64,000 bases of DNA. Source: Burkholderiales bacterium. Its GTDB lineage: Bacteria; Pseudomonadota; Gammaproteobacteria; Burkholderiales; Burkholderiaceae_C. The notes below the pieces were generated by a model that saw nothing but the letters and a program-made list of their open reading frames with translations, was not told where the DNA came from and ran no database searches. The position numbers were made by a program, and so were the translations under genes. Position 1 is the first letter of the stretch; each line of letters begins with the position of its first letter. Location: contig JAGWTR010000002.1 in the NCBI GenBank assembly GCA_028868855.1, positions 1 through 64,000 of the forward strand, given 5' to 3'. Of this stretch, positions 1 through 7,902 are shown in pieces.

Positions 1-91
1 GTGTGTCGGCGTGTCATTGATGTCTCCTGCGTCGCCTCACGGCCCCAAGGGGGAAACGCGGCTCACCCCGACAGCGCAATGCTGGCGCAAT

Positions 92-116
92 GAGAAAAGC
101 CAGAGCGAACCCTGGC
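92..116 (-). terminator. Intrinsic terminator after tRNA-Ala
   Basis: Read on the minus strand, a 7-bp stem (GCCAGGG / CTCTGGC, one G-U pair) closes a TTCG tetraloop and is followed by TTTTCTC. It sits 12 bases past the 3' end of the tRNA, so it most likely ends that transcript. The rest of positions 1-91 shows no gene or signal I can support. Confidence 0.75.
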
Positions 117-128
117 CTTCTTAAGTGA

Positions 129-204
129 TGGTGGACCGAAGGAGGATCGAACTCCCGACCTCTGCATTGCGAACGCAGCGCTCTCCCAGCTGAGCTATCG
201 GCCC
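129..204 (-). tRNA. tRNA-Ala, anticodon CGC
   Basis: A complete 76-nt cloverleaf can be folded on the minus strand. The acceptor stem GGGCCGA pairs with TCGGTCC and includes the G3-U70 wobble that identifies alanine tRNAs. The D arm, the TTCGATC T-loop and an encoded CCA end are present. The anticodon stem CTGCG/TGCAG encloses the loop TTCGCAA, giving anticodon CGC, which reads the GCG codon. It lies 15 bases downstream of the dehydrogenase gene on the same strand and is followed by an intrinsic terminator. Confidence 0.95.
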
Positions 205-219
205 CGTGAACTCAGTGTA

Positions 220-1125
220 TCAAATGGACGCTGTTTCGGGCCCGGGCATGTTGCCTGTTTGGCGGCGCTGCAATTCACAGAACAGGGCCGACTGGTCCAG
301 CTCGGCCAAACCGTGGGTCGCCGCCTCCGCGTAGAGCGCGGACAGGTGTGCGGTGATGGGCGCGTCAAAGTGCATGGTCTGGGCGGTGTGCATGGCATTG
401 CGCAGGTCTTTGAGTTGGATCGCCAGCGATCCCCGTTTGGCGAAATCGCCCTCGACCATGCGCTGCCCATGGACCTCCAGGATGCGGCTTTCGGCAAAAC
501 CACCACGCAGGGCCTCGCGCACCCTGGCCGGATCAGCGCCTCCGCGCTCGGCCATCAGGAGGGCTTCGGCCACGGCGCCTATCGTGATGCCCACAATCAT
601 CTGGTTGGCCAGTTTGGCCAACTGCCCGCTGCCGGTGGGGCCCACATGGACGGGCCGGCCCAACACCTCCAACACTGGCCGTGCGCGTTCAAAGTCCTCC
701 GCACGTCCGCCCGCCATGATGGCCAGGGTGCCGGCCTGCGCACCCAGCGTTCCTCCCGAGACGGGCGCGTCCAGCGCCGTGACGCCCAGTGGGTGCAATC
801 GCAGGGCATGGTCCCGCGCCTGCTCGGGCAGGATGGAGCTCATGTCGATCACCAGGGCGCCGGGTTTGAAGCGTGGGGTTGAGCCACAGCCTTGCCCGAA
901 CAGCACGTCGCCGACCACCCCACCGTCCTCCAGCATGGTGATGACGATGTCCGCATTGCGCACGGCCTCGGCTGGCGTGGCGGCTACCGAGGCGCCCTCC
1001 GCTTGCAATGCGTCGGCCTTGGCGCGGGTGCGGTTCCAGACTATCAGGGGGAATCCGGACGCCAATAAACGACGCGCCATGGGTACACCCATCAGCCCGC
1101 AGCCTAAAAGACAGAGTTGAATCAT
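220..1125 (-). CDS. NAD(P)-dependent beta-hydroxyacid dehydrogenase (HIBADH family)
   Basis: The 301-residue product belongs to the 3-hydroxyisobutyrate / tartronate semialdehyde reductase family. Visible family marks are the N-terminal dinucleotide-binding loop LGCGLMG (residues 7-13), the substrate loop APVSGGTLGA (about 120-129) and the catalytic lysine K161 in KLANQMIVG. The substrate cannot be read from the sequence. Candidates are 2-hydroxy-3-oxopropionate and 3-hydroxyisobutyrate. I chose the ATG at 1125 because it begins directly at the Rossmann strand; a longer reading from a GTG at 1158 adds 11 residues without homology. The gene stands alone, divergent from the GGDEF gene, with the tRNA downstream. 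Confidence 0.85.
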   Translation of the reverse strand: MIQLCLLGCGLMGVPMARRLLASGFPLIVWNRTRAKADALQAEGASVAATPAEAVRNADIVITMLEDGGVVGDVLFGQGCGSTPRFKPGALVIDMSSILPEQARDHALRLHPLGVTALDAPVSGGTLGAQAGTLAIMAGGRAEDFERARPVLEVLGRPVHVGPTGSGQLAKLANQMIVGITIGAVAEALLMAERGGADPARVREALRGGFAESRILEVHGQRMVEGDFAKRGSLAIQLKDLRNAMHTAQTMHFDAPITAHLSALYAEAATHGLAELDQSALFCELQRRQTGNMPGPETASI

Positions 1126-1312
1126 GATTGGAGGCCACAATGGCGTGTTAAAGCGCACACAAGCACCATAAAGCTGTCATTCATCCCATGTTTGAAGGGC
1201 AGCCAAGCGCTTTAATTTAAGCCAATATTTGGCTGTCATGGATCTCAGGCTTGGTTGGTGGTGCCGCCGGGCTGGGCTGTTTCTTGAACCGATACTCATC
1301 TGCGCATACCTT

Positions 1313-2314
1313 ATGGTCGATTCAACTGTTCTGGAAACCACGCAAAGTGGCGCTTTGTCGGCCGCGCTGATTCATGCGCTGGATCAGCAGGGTGTGGCTT
1401 TGATGCTCAAAGATGTGGCCAGCGGTCGCTACGACTGGGCCAATGATGCGGCGTCCAGCTTGCTGGCGAGACCGGGGCTGACGGTGGTCGGGAAGCAGGA
1501 TGCTGACTTGTTCGACGCCGTCCAGGCTGTGGCCTTGCGGGCGGCAGATCAGCAGGCCCTGTCCTTGTCCCAGGGTTTTTTGACCGAGCATCGACTGGAG
1601 CGTGGCGGTGAGCGCCGGGATTTCACCGCTTGGCGCCAACTGCTGGACGGTGAGGGCGATTCGGTCGGGCAGAAGTTGCTGTCAGTCTGGCAGGATGTGA
1701 CCGAGCAGCGCAAACGCGACGCCCAGTTGCAATCGGCGCTGGCGCAACTGGAGGCTCAGCAAAAAGCCAATGACGCCTTGCGACGCGACATGCAGGACAG
1801 CCAGGTCCGCGATGACGTCTCGGGCCTGTATCGTCGCGCCCATTTTGAAGAACAACTGCGCCGCGAGGCCGACCTGTCCAGCCGCGAGCAACGTGAGTTC
1901 GCGCTGGTGGCCATTGCCATCGACGGCATGGATGACGTCTTGCGCCTGCATGGCCCCGAGGGCGGTGAGCGGGTGGTGGAGGCGCTGGGGCGCCTGCTGC
2001 GAGCCAACACCCGTGCCATGGACTCTCCGTGCCGCCTGGGTGGCGACCGATTCATCGTGCTGTTGTCGGGTATGGGGCTGGCCACGGCCCATTCCCGAAT
2101 GGAACAACTGCGACGCCAATGCGCAGGGCACATCGTGCCCTTCAATGGTCAGCAGATTCCGTTTTCGGTGAGCGTGGGGGTGGCAAGCTTCCCGCACACC
2201 GCCGGTTCTGTGGAAGAGCTCATGCGCAGTGCCGACCGCGCGATGGCCAGTGCCCGGGACTCCGGGGGCAACCGCGTGGCCCTGGCGGCCATCGCGTTCG
2301 TGCCCACGGTTTGA
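1313..2314 (+). CDS. PAS-like/GGDEF protein with altered active-site motif
   Basis: The product has 333 residues from the ATG at 1313; an upstream ATG at 1229 would add 28 residues that do not look coding. The first ~130 residues resemble a PAS sensor ending in a VTEQRKRDAQL linker, followed by a coiled-coil-like stretch rich in Gln and Lys, then a GGDEF domain from about residue 170. The signature reads GGDRF (243-247) instead of GGDEF/GGEEF, so the metal-binding glutamate is replaced by arginine. An RxxD inhibitory-site motif (RAMD) lies five residues before it, as in feedback-inhibited diguanylate cyclases. It is likely a c-di-GMP receptor or weak cyclase. No membrane segment is evident, so it is probably cytoplasmic. 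Confidence 0.85.
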   Translation: MVDSTVLETTQSGALSAALIHALDQQGVALMLKDVASGRYDWANDAASSLLARPGLTVVGKQDADLFDAVQAVALRAADQQALSLSQGFLTEHRLERGGERRDFTAWRQLLDGEGDSVGQKLLSVWQDVTEQRKRDAQLQSALAQLEAQQKANDALRRDMQDSQVRDDVSGLYRRAHFEEQLRREADLSSREQREFALVAIAIDGMDDVLRLHGPEGGERVVEALGRLLRANTRAMDSPCRLGGDRFIVLLSGMGLATAHSRMEQLRRQCAGHIVPFNGQQIPFSVSVGVASFPHTAGSVEELMRSADRAMASARDSGGNRVALAAIAFVPTV

Positions 2315-2322
2315 TGAATTAG

Positions 2323-2498
2323 GTGTTCGCCGCGCACTGGTTGCCGCGTTCCTGAACCCAGGGGATTCAGGTGGGCGAGGTCAGCACAGCTTCGGGTTCA
2401 TCTGACGCGAGACGATCACACCTACTGGGCATGTTCCAAGCCCTGGCTCTAAGAGCATCGGTTCAAGGAATTAAAAGCTTCCACGAACGCGACGAACG
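2323..2498 (-). ncRNA. ssrS: 6S RNA
   Basis: This is the region immediately downstream of zapA on the same strand, the conserved location of 6S RNA in proteobacteria. The minus-strand sequence folds as expected for 6S: the 5' segment GTTCGTCGCG pairs with the 3' segment CGCGGCGAAC (one G-U), closing a long, interrupted rod. A CCTTGAACC element lies on the 5' side, and a terminal-type hairpin CCTGAA..TTCAGG sits in the 3' half, comparable to the E. coli 3' arm. A TAGAAT -10-like box lies at 2504-2509. RNAP holoenzyme inhibition is the known role. Ends are estimated from the closing stem, to within about ten bases. Confidence 0.8.
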
Positions 2499-2557
2499 AT
2501 TTCATTCTACGTGTTCGGCGCGGTCGTGGGTGTGTAAATACCCCGTGATGCAGGGGA

Positions 2558-2887
2558 TTAAATCAGGTGACCATCATCGCCCAGCACCCGATCGATCCGA
2601 CCAATGAGTTGGTCGACGTATTCCGGGGCAGGCAGGTCGGCGGTGCTGCTGCTGTTGTCGCTGGCCGTGCTGGCGGGTGCGGCGGCGGGACGCTCGGTGA
2701 GCGCATAAGCGAGGTTCAGCGCCGACAGCACGGCAATGCGTTCGCGGGCCTTGAGCTTGCCGCTGTCCCGGATGGCGCACATTTCGCGATCCACGTGTGA
2801 GACGGCTTGCTTGAGGCGTTCTTCACCGCCTTCGGGGCAACCCAGCAAATAGCTTTGTCCCATGATGGAGACTTCGATCTGTTTCAT
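2558..2887 (-). CDS. zapA: Cell division protein ZapA
   Basis: The 109-residue product matches ZapA, the small protein that bundles FtsZ filaments at the division ring. The N-terminal half carries the typical MKQIEVSIMGQSYLL strand and the RIAVLSALNLAYAL helix that begins the coiled coil. The C-terminal part is Ala/Ser-rich and variable. Its ATG overlaps the stop of the upstream coiled-coil gene by four bases, so the two are translationally coupled. 6S RNA follows about 60 bases downstream. Confidence 0.92.
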   Translation of the reverse strand: MKQIEVSIMGQSYLLGCPEGGEERLKQAVSHVDREMCAIRDSGKLKARERIAVLSALNLAYALTERPAAAPASTASDNSSSTADLPAPEYVDQLIGRIDRVLGDDGHLI

Positions 2888-3108
2888 TCGTCAGAGGCTT
2901 GATTCGGGGGCGCTTCGATTGGCGCGGGCAGCTTGTCGATGAGCGCGTCGATGCGTGCACGGGCAGCCGCCAGGCGTGCCTTGAGCGAATCACGCTCATG
3001 GCCCGTCACGGCCAGTTGCTGTTGCAGCAAGGCCTGCGTGCGCTGAAGCTCTTCATGACGCAGCAACAGGCGCTCAACCCGCTCGGTGAGATCATCGATT
3101 CTGGACAT
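2884..3108 (-). CDS. Short coiled-coil protein, ZapB-like (TIGR02449-type)
   Basis: The product is 74 residues and almost entirely a predicted coiled coil: heptad-spaced Leu runs in RIDDLTERVERLLL and TQALLQQQLAV, followed by an Ala/Arg-rich segment and a Pro-rich acidic tail. Proteins of this kind regularly sit directly upstream of zapA and are annotated as ZapB-like. The start is the ATG at 3108; a GTG two codons earlier is also possible. A four-base overlap with zapA supports a joint role at the divisome. Its exact function is inferred from context. Confidence 0.75.
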   Translation of the reverse strand: MSRIDDLTERVERLLLRHEELQRTQALLQQQLAVTGHERDSLKARLAAARARIDALIDKLPAPIEAPPNQASDE

Positions 3109-3135
3109 GGACACATTGTAGGCGCCCTTACAATG

Positions 3136-3362
3136 GGGGCGTTGGTGCTCGCGCTGGGGTTCTCCCCGGTGCGGTTAAACGGGAAGCAGAAGGAGCGTGG
3201 CATGTTGCCATGTCCGCCCCACCTGCGCTGCCCCCGCAACGGTCGGCGGTTGAAGGGTTTACTTGAGGTAAGCCCTTCCGCCCGTGCCCCCTGCCACTGG
3301 ATGTTCAACCATCTGGGAAGGCTGCACGGGTTGCTCCGCCTAGCCCGGATACCGGCCAACAG
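3136..3362 (+). promoter_or_regulatory. Cobalamin riboswitch (AdoCbl type)
   Basis: All hallmark elements occur in order on the plus strand: GGTGCTCGC near the 5' end, the core TTAAACGGGAAGC at 3174-3186, the CTGCCCCCGCAACGGT block near 3228-3243, the B12 box GCCACTGG at about 3294-3301, the GGGAAGG element, and the closing AGCCCGGATACCGGCC at 3342-3357. It occupies the untranslated leader of btuB and starts only about 30 bases from the divergent zapB-like gene. High adenosylcobalamin is expected to shut off btuB and, given the tight packing, probably the whole B12 unit downstream. Whether control is by termination or by ribosome-site masking is not clear; I see no strong intrinsic terminator before btuB. 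Confidence 0.93.
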
Positions 3363-3450
3363 GGGGTGTGCGGCGGCTTGACCGTTCCGCACCATATTGC
3401 TCATTGCCTGCGGGGACGCTGGCGCGAGCGCTTTTTCTGTTGTCTTCATC

Positions 3451-5427
3451 ATGTCTTTTCTGAATTCGGTGCCAGCAGCGCATCGGCCACACACCACCGT
3501 GGCGGCAGCCGCCTGCGCGTTTCTTTTGTCGTTTGGCGTGGAGGCCCAGGCCGACAACCAGCAAAGTTTGCCGACGGTCATCGTGACGGCCAGTCGGATG
3601 GCGCAGTTGCTGCAAACAGCGCCAATTGGTGCCACCGTGATCACGTCCGAGCAGATTCAGCGCTCGGGGGTGTCTGATGCCAATGAGGCCATTCGCAAGT
3701 TGGGCGGCGTGGCGGCAAAAACGGACCTCACCGGTGGACGGGAATACAGGCTTGATCTGCGTGGCTATGGCGAGGGGGCGAGTGAGAACCTGGTCGTCAT
3801 GGTGGATGGCATACGCATCAGTGAAAACGAGCAACTTCCCGCCCGATTGACCGCCATCCCGCTGGATCAGATCGACCGGATTGAACTCATCCGCGGTGGC
3901 TCCAGTGTGCTGTGGGGCGAAGGCGCTTCAGCCGGAGTGATCAACGTGATCCTGAAGCGGCACGATCAGGACCGTTCCAGTGGCCGTGTGAGCGCGGCCG
4001 TAGAAAGCTTCAACGGGCAAGACATCCAAGGCAGCGGAACGCTGGGGCTGGGGGCAGTCACCTTGGACGGTGCAGTGCGCCGCGTGAGGACTGACGGTTA
4101 CCGGGGCAACAGTGCTTACAAGCAGGACGGCGCCAGCGCAGGTCTTCAATGGGTCGACGCGGGCTGGCGTGTCAAAGGCCGGGTCCAGCAAGAGGATGCG
4201 CATTCAGGCATGCCTGGCGCCTTGACCTTTGATCAGTTCGCGGCCAATCCCCGGCAAACGACCGCCCCATTGGATTTTGCCGACACGCACGAGACACGGT
4301 ACACAGGTGATGTGGAATACCGTTTTGGTCCTTGGGCCGCGCAGCTGGATCTCGGAACGCGTCAGCGACATTCTGTCAGCGCCTGGGTGTCATCGAGCTT
4401 TCCGTCGGTCAGAGACAGTTCCAGTCGCCAGACCCAGTGGTCACCCCGGCTGAGCTATGCCGATCACTGGGGTGCTGTTGGAAACAACAGCGTCATGGGT
4501 TTGGATGCTCAGTGGTGGTCGTATGAAAACCAATTGACGAATGGGCTTGAGACGGGCGAGCAGTCCAGTCACGCTGCGTTCTTTCACTCGGAATTTGTCT
4601 TTCCCAGCCAGACGCGGGTGTCTGCGGGATTTCGTTCCGAGCGAATCCGAAAGATAGGAAATTTCCCAGGCGATCCGTTTACGCTCCCTGCCATTTACGA
4701 CCGAGCAGATCACTTGAATGCTGCCGAGGCGGCGATCAACCAGACCGTCTTGGCTGGATTGGACATGTACGGTCGCGTGTCCTCTTCTTATCGTCTGCCC
4801 AATGTGGATGAGAATCGGGCCACCCCATTTCAGCAAGCCTTGTTGCCCCAGAAAAATCGTGACAAGGAGTTGGGCGTGAAATGGACGCAAGGCACGTACG
4901 GTGCGACCTGGCGCTGGTTTGTCCAGACGACGACCCATGAAATTGCATTTGACCCGGTCGCCTACCTCAACGTCAACCTGGAGCCCACGCGCCGGCAAGG
5001 CTACGAACTGGAAGGGCGCTGGAGTCCCTTGAAAACATGGGATCTGACCGCCACATGGCAGCATGTCAACGCCACCTTCAGGTCAGGGCCTCAAGCCGGA
5101 CAAGAGCAGGTACTGGTGGCCCCAGAGACAGCGACCTTGCGGACCACCTACCGCTTCAATGAGCGCCATCAGGTCGATGTGGGCTTGCAATATCTGGCGA
5201 GCATGCGCTTTAGCGATTACAGCGGCAACGCATGCACACGGCGCACACCATCGTCGACCTTGTTGGACGCGCGGTATGCCTGGACCGATAAGACGTGGCA
5301 AGTGGCGGTGTCAGGCACCAACTTGACGGATCATCAAGGTTACAACTATGCCTATGACTGCACTGTTGGCAGCCTGTATCCAGAGCCCGGCCGTGCGCTG
5401 AAACTAACCGTGGCTCGTCAGTTCTGA
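3451..5427 (+). CDS. btuB: TonB-dependent outer-membrane vitamin B12 receptor
   Basis: The 658-residue product is a TonB-dependent receptor. A signal peptide with a hydrophobic core (residues 15-30) is followed by the Ton-box-like PTVIVTASR at 41-49, a plug domain (GYGEGASENLVVMVDGIRI and DQIDRIELIRGG) and a 22-strand barrel ending in the outer-membrane signature LTVARQF. Placement directly behind a cobalamin riboswitch and ahead of btuFCD and cob genes identifies the ligand as cobalamin or cobinamide. I prefer the ATG at 3451 because it gives a proper signal peptide; an in-frame start at 3397 lies against the riboswitch. Its stop overlaps the cobU start by one base. Confidence 0.92.
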   Translation: MSFLNSVPAAHRPHTTVAAAACAFLLSFGVEAQADNQQSLPTVIVTASRMAQLLQTAPIGATVITSEQIQRSGVSDANEAIRKLGGVAAKTDLTGGREYRLDLRGYGEGASENLVVMVDGIRISENEQLPARLTAIPLDQIDRIELIRGGSSVLWGEGASAGVINVILKRHDQDRSSGRVSAAVESFNGQDIQGSGTLGLGAVTLDGAVRRVRTDGYRGNSAYKQDGASAGLQWVDAGWRVKGRVQQEDAHSGMPGALTFDQFAANPRQTTAPLDFADTHETRYTGDVEYRFGPWAAQLDLGTRQRHSVSAWVSSSFPSVRDSSSRQTQWSPRLSYADHWGAVGNNSVMGLDAQWWSYENQLTNGLETGEQSSHAAFFHSEFVFPSQTRVSAGFRSERIRKIGNFPGDPFTLPAIYDRADHLNAAEAAINQTVLAGLDMYGRVSSSYRLPNVDENRATPFQQALLPQKNRDKELGVKWTQGTYGATWRWFVQTTTHEIAFDPVAYLNVNLEPTRRQGYELEGRWSPLKTWDLTATWQHVNATFRSGPQAGQEQVLVAPETATLRTTYRFNERHQVDVGLQYLASMRFSDYSGNACTRRTPSSTLLDARYAWTDKTWQVAVSGTNLTDHQGYNYAYDCTVGSLYPEPGRALKLTVARQF

Positions 5428-6023
5428 TGCCCTCGCACCACCTCATCATTGGCGGTCAGCGCAGTGGCAAGTCGCGGCAGGCCGAGCGCATGGCGATGGG
5501 GTGGCTGCAGCAATCGCCGCAGCACCGTGTCATGGTCGTTGCCACGGCCTTGGCCTGTGATGACGAGATGCGGTCACGCATTGAGCGGCATCGTGCGGAG
5601 CGCCCGCATGGCTTCGACACGGTGGAATCAGCACATGCGCTGGGCGAGGTCTTGCGTGCCCATGCTGCGCCTGATCGCCTGTTGATCGTCGATTGTCTGA
5701 CCTTGTGGCTGACCAATGTGCTGATGCCCTCAAGTGTCAGCAGTGAGGCCAGCCGTGGTGTCAGCGCTGATGGGCGCGGTGTCCGGCATGACTGGCCTGC
5801 GTTGCGCTCCGACCTGTTGGTGGCCTTGTCGGACCTCGTCAGTCCGGTGCTGCTGGTGTCCAACGAGATCGGCTGGGGTGTGATCCCGATGGGGGCCGGG
5901 GTGCGGCAGTTTGTCGATGAGCTGGGCCGACTCAATCAGGACGTCGCCCAGTGCTGCGGGCACATCACCTTGATGGCCGCCGGTCAGCCCTGGACCCAGC
6001 TTGTGCAGCGATGGGCGCCTTGA
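5427..6023 (+). CDS. cobU: Adenosylcobinamide kinase / adenosylcobinamide-phosphate guanylyltransferase
   Basis: This 198-residue enzyme phosphorylates adenosylcobinamide and transfers GMP to it, giving AdoCbi-GDP for CobS. The P-loop GGQRSGKS is at residues 9-16, the second nucleotide-binding element IVDCLTLWLTNVL lies near 93-105, and the VSNEIGWGVIPMG motif typical of CobU/CobP is near 150. A Ser/Gly-rich insertion follows WLTNVLMPSS. The start codon shares a base with the btuB stop (TGATG) and the stop overlaps the next start in the same way, so expression is coupled on both sides. Confidence 0.93.
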   Translation: MPSHHLIIGGQRSGKSRQAERMAMGWLQQSPQHRVMVVATALACDDEMRSRIERHRAERPHGFDTVESAHALGEVLRAHAAPDRLLIVDCLTLWLTNVLMPSSVSSEASRGVSADGRGVRHDWPALRSDLLVALSDLVSPVLLVSNEIGWGVIPMGAGVRQFVDELGRLNQDVAQCCGHITLMAAGQPWTQLVQRWAP

Positions 6024-6895
6024 TGAAGCTGCTGCGCGTGCTGCTGTGTGGCTGGTGGTGGCTGACTGGACTGGCCCACGCCGAAGCCATCAGCGTGCGC
6101 GACAACGTCGGCGCGACCGTGCGTTTGACGCAGCCGGCGCGGCGGGTGGTCAGCCTGCTCCCATCCTTGACGGAGTCGGTCTGTGCGGTGGGGGGGTGCG
6201 ATCGATTGGTTGCCACCGATCGCTGGTCGGACTGGCCGGTCACGGTGCAACGTCTGCCGAAGGTCGGCGGCCTTGATGATGCCAATGTCGAGCTGATCGT
6301 GGCGAGCAAGCCCGATCTGGTCCTGGCCTCGCCGTCTTCGCGGGTGGCGGAGCGACTGCGTGCGTTGGGTTTGACGGTCGCCGAACTCGATGCACAAGAC
6401 CTGCCGCAGGTGCAGCACGTTTTGCGCACCATTGGCCTCTTGCTGGGGCGAGCGCAGGGCGCCGATCAGGCTTGGCAGCACGTGCAGGATCAATGGCAGG
6501 CCGCGCAGCGCCTGGTGCCTGTGGGCGCCCGGGGCTTGCGGGTTTATTTCGAGGTCGGCTCGGGCCCTTATGCGGCGAGTGAGTCTTCCTACATCGGGCA
6601 GATGCTCGAGCGCTTGGGGGCTGCCAACGTGGTGCCAAAAGCACTTGGGCCTTTCCCACAGCTCAATCCGGAGTTCGTCGTGCGGGCCGATCCTGACGTG
6701 ATCATGATGGTCGATCACGACGTTTCTGAATTGGCGCAGCGACCAGGTTGGTCGTCCATGCGTGCGGTGCGCCGGGGCCATGTGTGCGCGATACCTGGCT
6801 CGGCTTTCACGGTGATCGGACGGCCGGGGCCGCGTGTGGGCGAGGCCGCGCTGGCCTTGGCCCAGTGCCTCAAGGCACATGAGGGCGCGCGATGA
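6023..6895 (+). CDS. btuF: Cobalamin-binding periplasmic protein of the BtuFCD importer
   Basis: The 290-residue product is a class III (helical backbone) solute-binding protein. A signal peptide (MKLLRVLLCGWWWLTGLAHA) precedes two lobes. Typical motifs are RRVVSLLPSLTESVCAVG, LPKVGGLDDANVELIVASKPDLVL and the C-terminal GRPGPRVGEAAL. Two starts are possible, an ATG at 6011 and one at 6023; I use 6023 because it forms the TGATG overlap with cobU and leads straight into the signal peptide. Its stop overlaps btuC by four bases. Cobalamin specificity rests on the riboswitch-led cluster. Confidence 0.9.
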   Translation: MKLLRVLLCGWWWLTGLAHAEAISVRDNVGATVRLTQPARRVVSLLPSLTESVCAVGGCDRLVATDRWSDWPVTVQRLPKVGGLDDANVELIVASKPDLVLASPSSRVAERLRALGLTVAELDAQDLPQVQHVLRTIGLLLGRAQGADQAWQHVQDQWQAAQRLVPVGARGLRVYFEVGSGPYAASESSYIGQMLERLGAANVVPKALGPFPQLNPEFVVRADPDVIMMVDHDVSELAQRPGWSSMRAVRRGHVCAIPGSAFTVIGRPGPRVGEAALALAQCLKAHEGAR

Positions 6896-7902
6896 ATTCG
6901 CACACGCGTCCGCCATGGTTGGATTGGGGCGTGCTATGCGCGGTGCTGGGTGTTCTGACCTTGGCGTTGTTGGTGCTGGGCCTGGGCGTTGGCAGCACGG
7001 GCTGGCATAGCCCTCTGGCGTCCTGGCAGGGCGGCCCAGAGTGGCAGATCTTGTGGGACATCCGCCTGCCGCGCACCTTGGGGGCCTGGCTGGTCGGTGC
7101 CTTGTTGGGTTTGGCGGGCGCGGTGGCTCAGGGCCTGTTTCGCAATCCGCTGGCCGAGCCTTACCTGCTCGGCAGTTCATCCGGGGCGGCGCTGGCCGTG
7201 GCCTTGTCTTTGGTGTTGCTGGGCCATACCACGCTGATGTCGGACGCTGGATGGGGCTGGCGTTTCGGCCTGACGGGCGCGGCCTTTGTGGGCGCTGTGG
7301 GCGGCGTCCTGCTCACTTTGTTTCTGGCGCGTGGCGCCGCGCACACCATGCGCCTACTCCTGGCTGGCGTGGTGGTGGGGGTGGTGCTGGGGGCGTTGAC
7401 GTCGTTGCTGATGGTCTGGTCGGCCGACGTGTGGCGTGCGATGCAGACCTTCATGCTGGGCAACACCGGCTTGCTGGGTTGGCCGGCTTGCGGCGTCTTG
7501 CTATGGGCGTGGCTGATGGTTATGCCGATCGCGCTGATGCTGTCTCGGGTGCTCGATGCCCTGACCTTGGGTGAAGACACGGTGCGCAGCTTGGGCATTC
7601 CTTTGGGCTGGGCTCGGACTGCTTTGGTGGCCGTGCTGGCCCTGGCCACCGCGGCGGCGGTGGCGCAGGCCGGATTGGTCGCGTTCGTGGGCCTGGCCGC
7701 GCCGCATTTGGTGCGTCGCCATGCGCAGACGCGCCATGCAGCGTTGTTGCTCGCGTCCAGCCTGATGGGCGGTGTGTTGTTGCAGGCGGCCGACGTGCTG
7801 GCACGTTGGCTGATCGCGCCGCAAGAAATCCCGGTCGGCGTGCTCACGGCGGTGTTGGGCGGCGGCTACCTGCTGTGGTTGATGCACCGGAGGGTCTCAT
7901 GA
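6892..7902 (+). CDS. btuC: Vitamin B12 ABC transporter permease
   Basis: The 336-residue product is a FecCD/BtuC-type permease with about ten hydrophobic helices. Family marks are DIRLPRTLGAWLVGALLGLAGA near the N-terminus, the NPLAEPYLLGSSSGAA segment, and GLVAFVGLAAPHLVR in the C-terminal half, the region that contacts the ATPase. It forms the membrane channel of the BtuFCD importer in the inner membrane. The ATG overlaps the btuF stop and its own stop overlaps the btuD start (ATGA both times). Confidence 0.93.
   Translation: MNSHTRPPWLDWGVLCAVLGVLTLALLVLGLGVGSTGWHSPLASWQGGPEWQILWDIRLPRTLGAWLVGALLGLAGAVAQGLFRNPLAEPYLLGSSSGAALAVALSLVLLGHTTLMSDAGWGWRFGLTGAAFVGAVGGVLLTLFLARGAAHTMRLLLAGVVVGVVLGALTSLLMVWSADVWRAMQTFMLGNTGLLGWPACGVLLWAWLMVMPIALMLSRVLDALTLGEDTVRSLGIPLGWARTALVAVLALATAAAVAQAGLVAFVGLAAPHLVRRHAQTRHAALLLASSLMGGVLLQAADVLARWLIAPQEIPVGVLTAVLGGGYLLWLMHRRVS

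Noticed and set aside
2371-2607. A 78-codon open frame between the GGDEF gene and zapA.
   Set aside because: It overlaps the 6S RNA on the other strand and the zapA end, has no ribosome site and encodes no recognisable protein.
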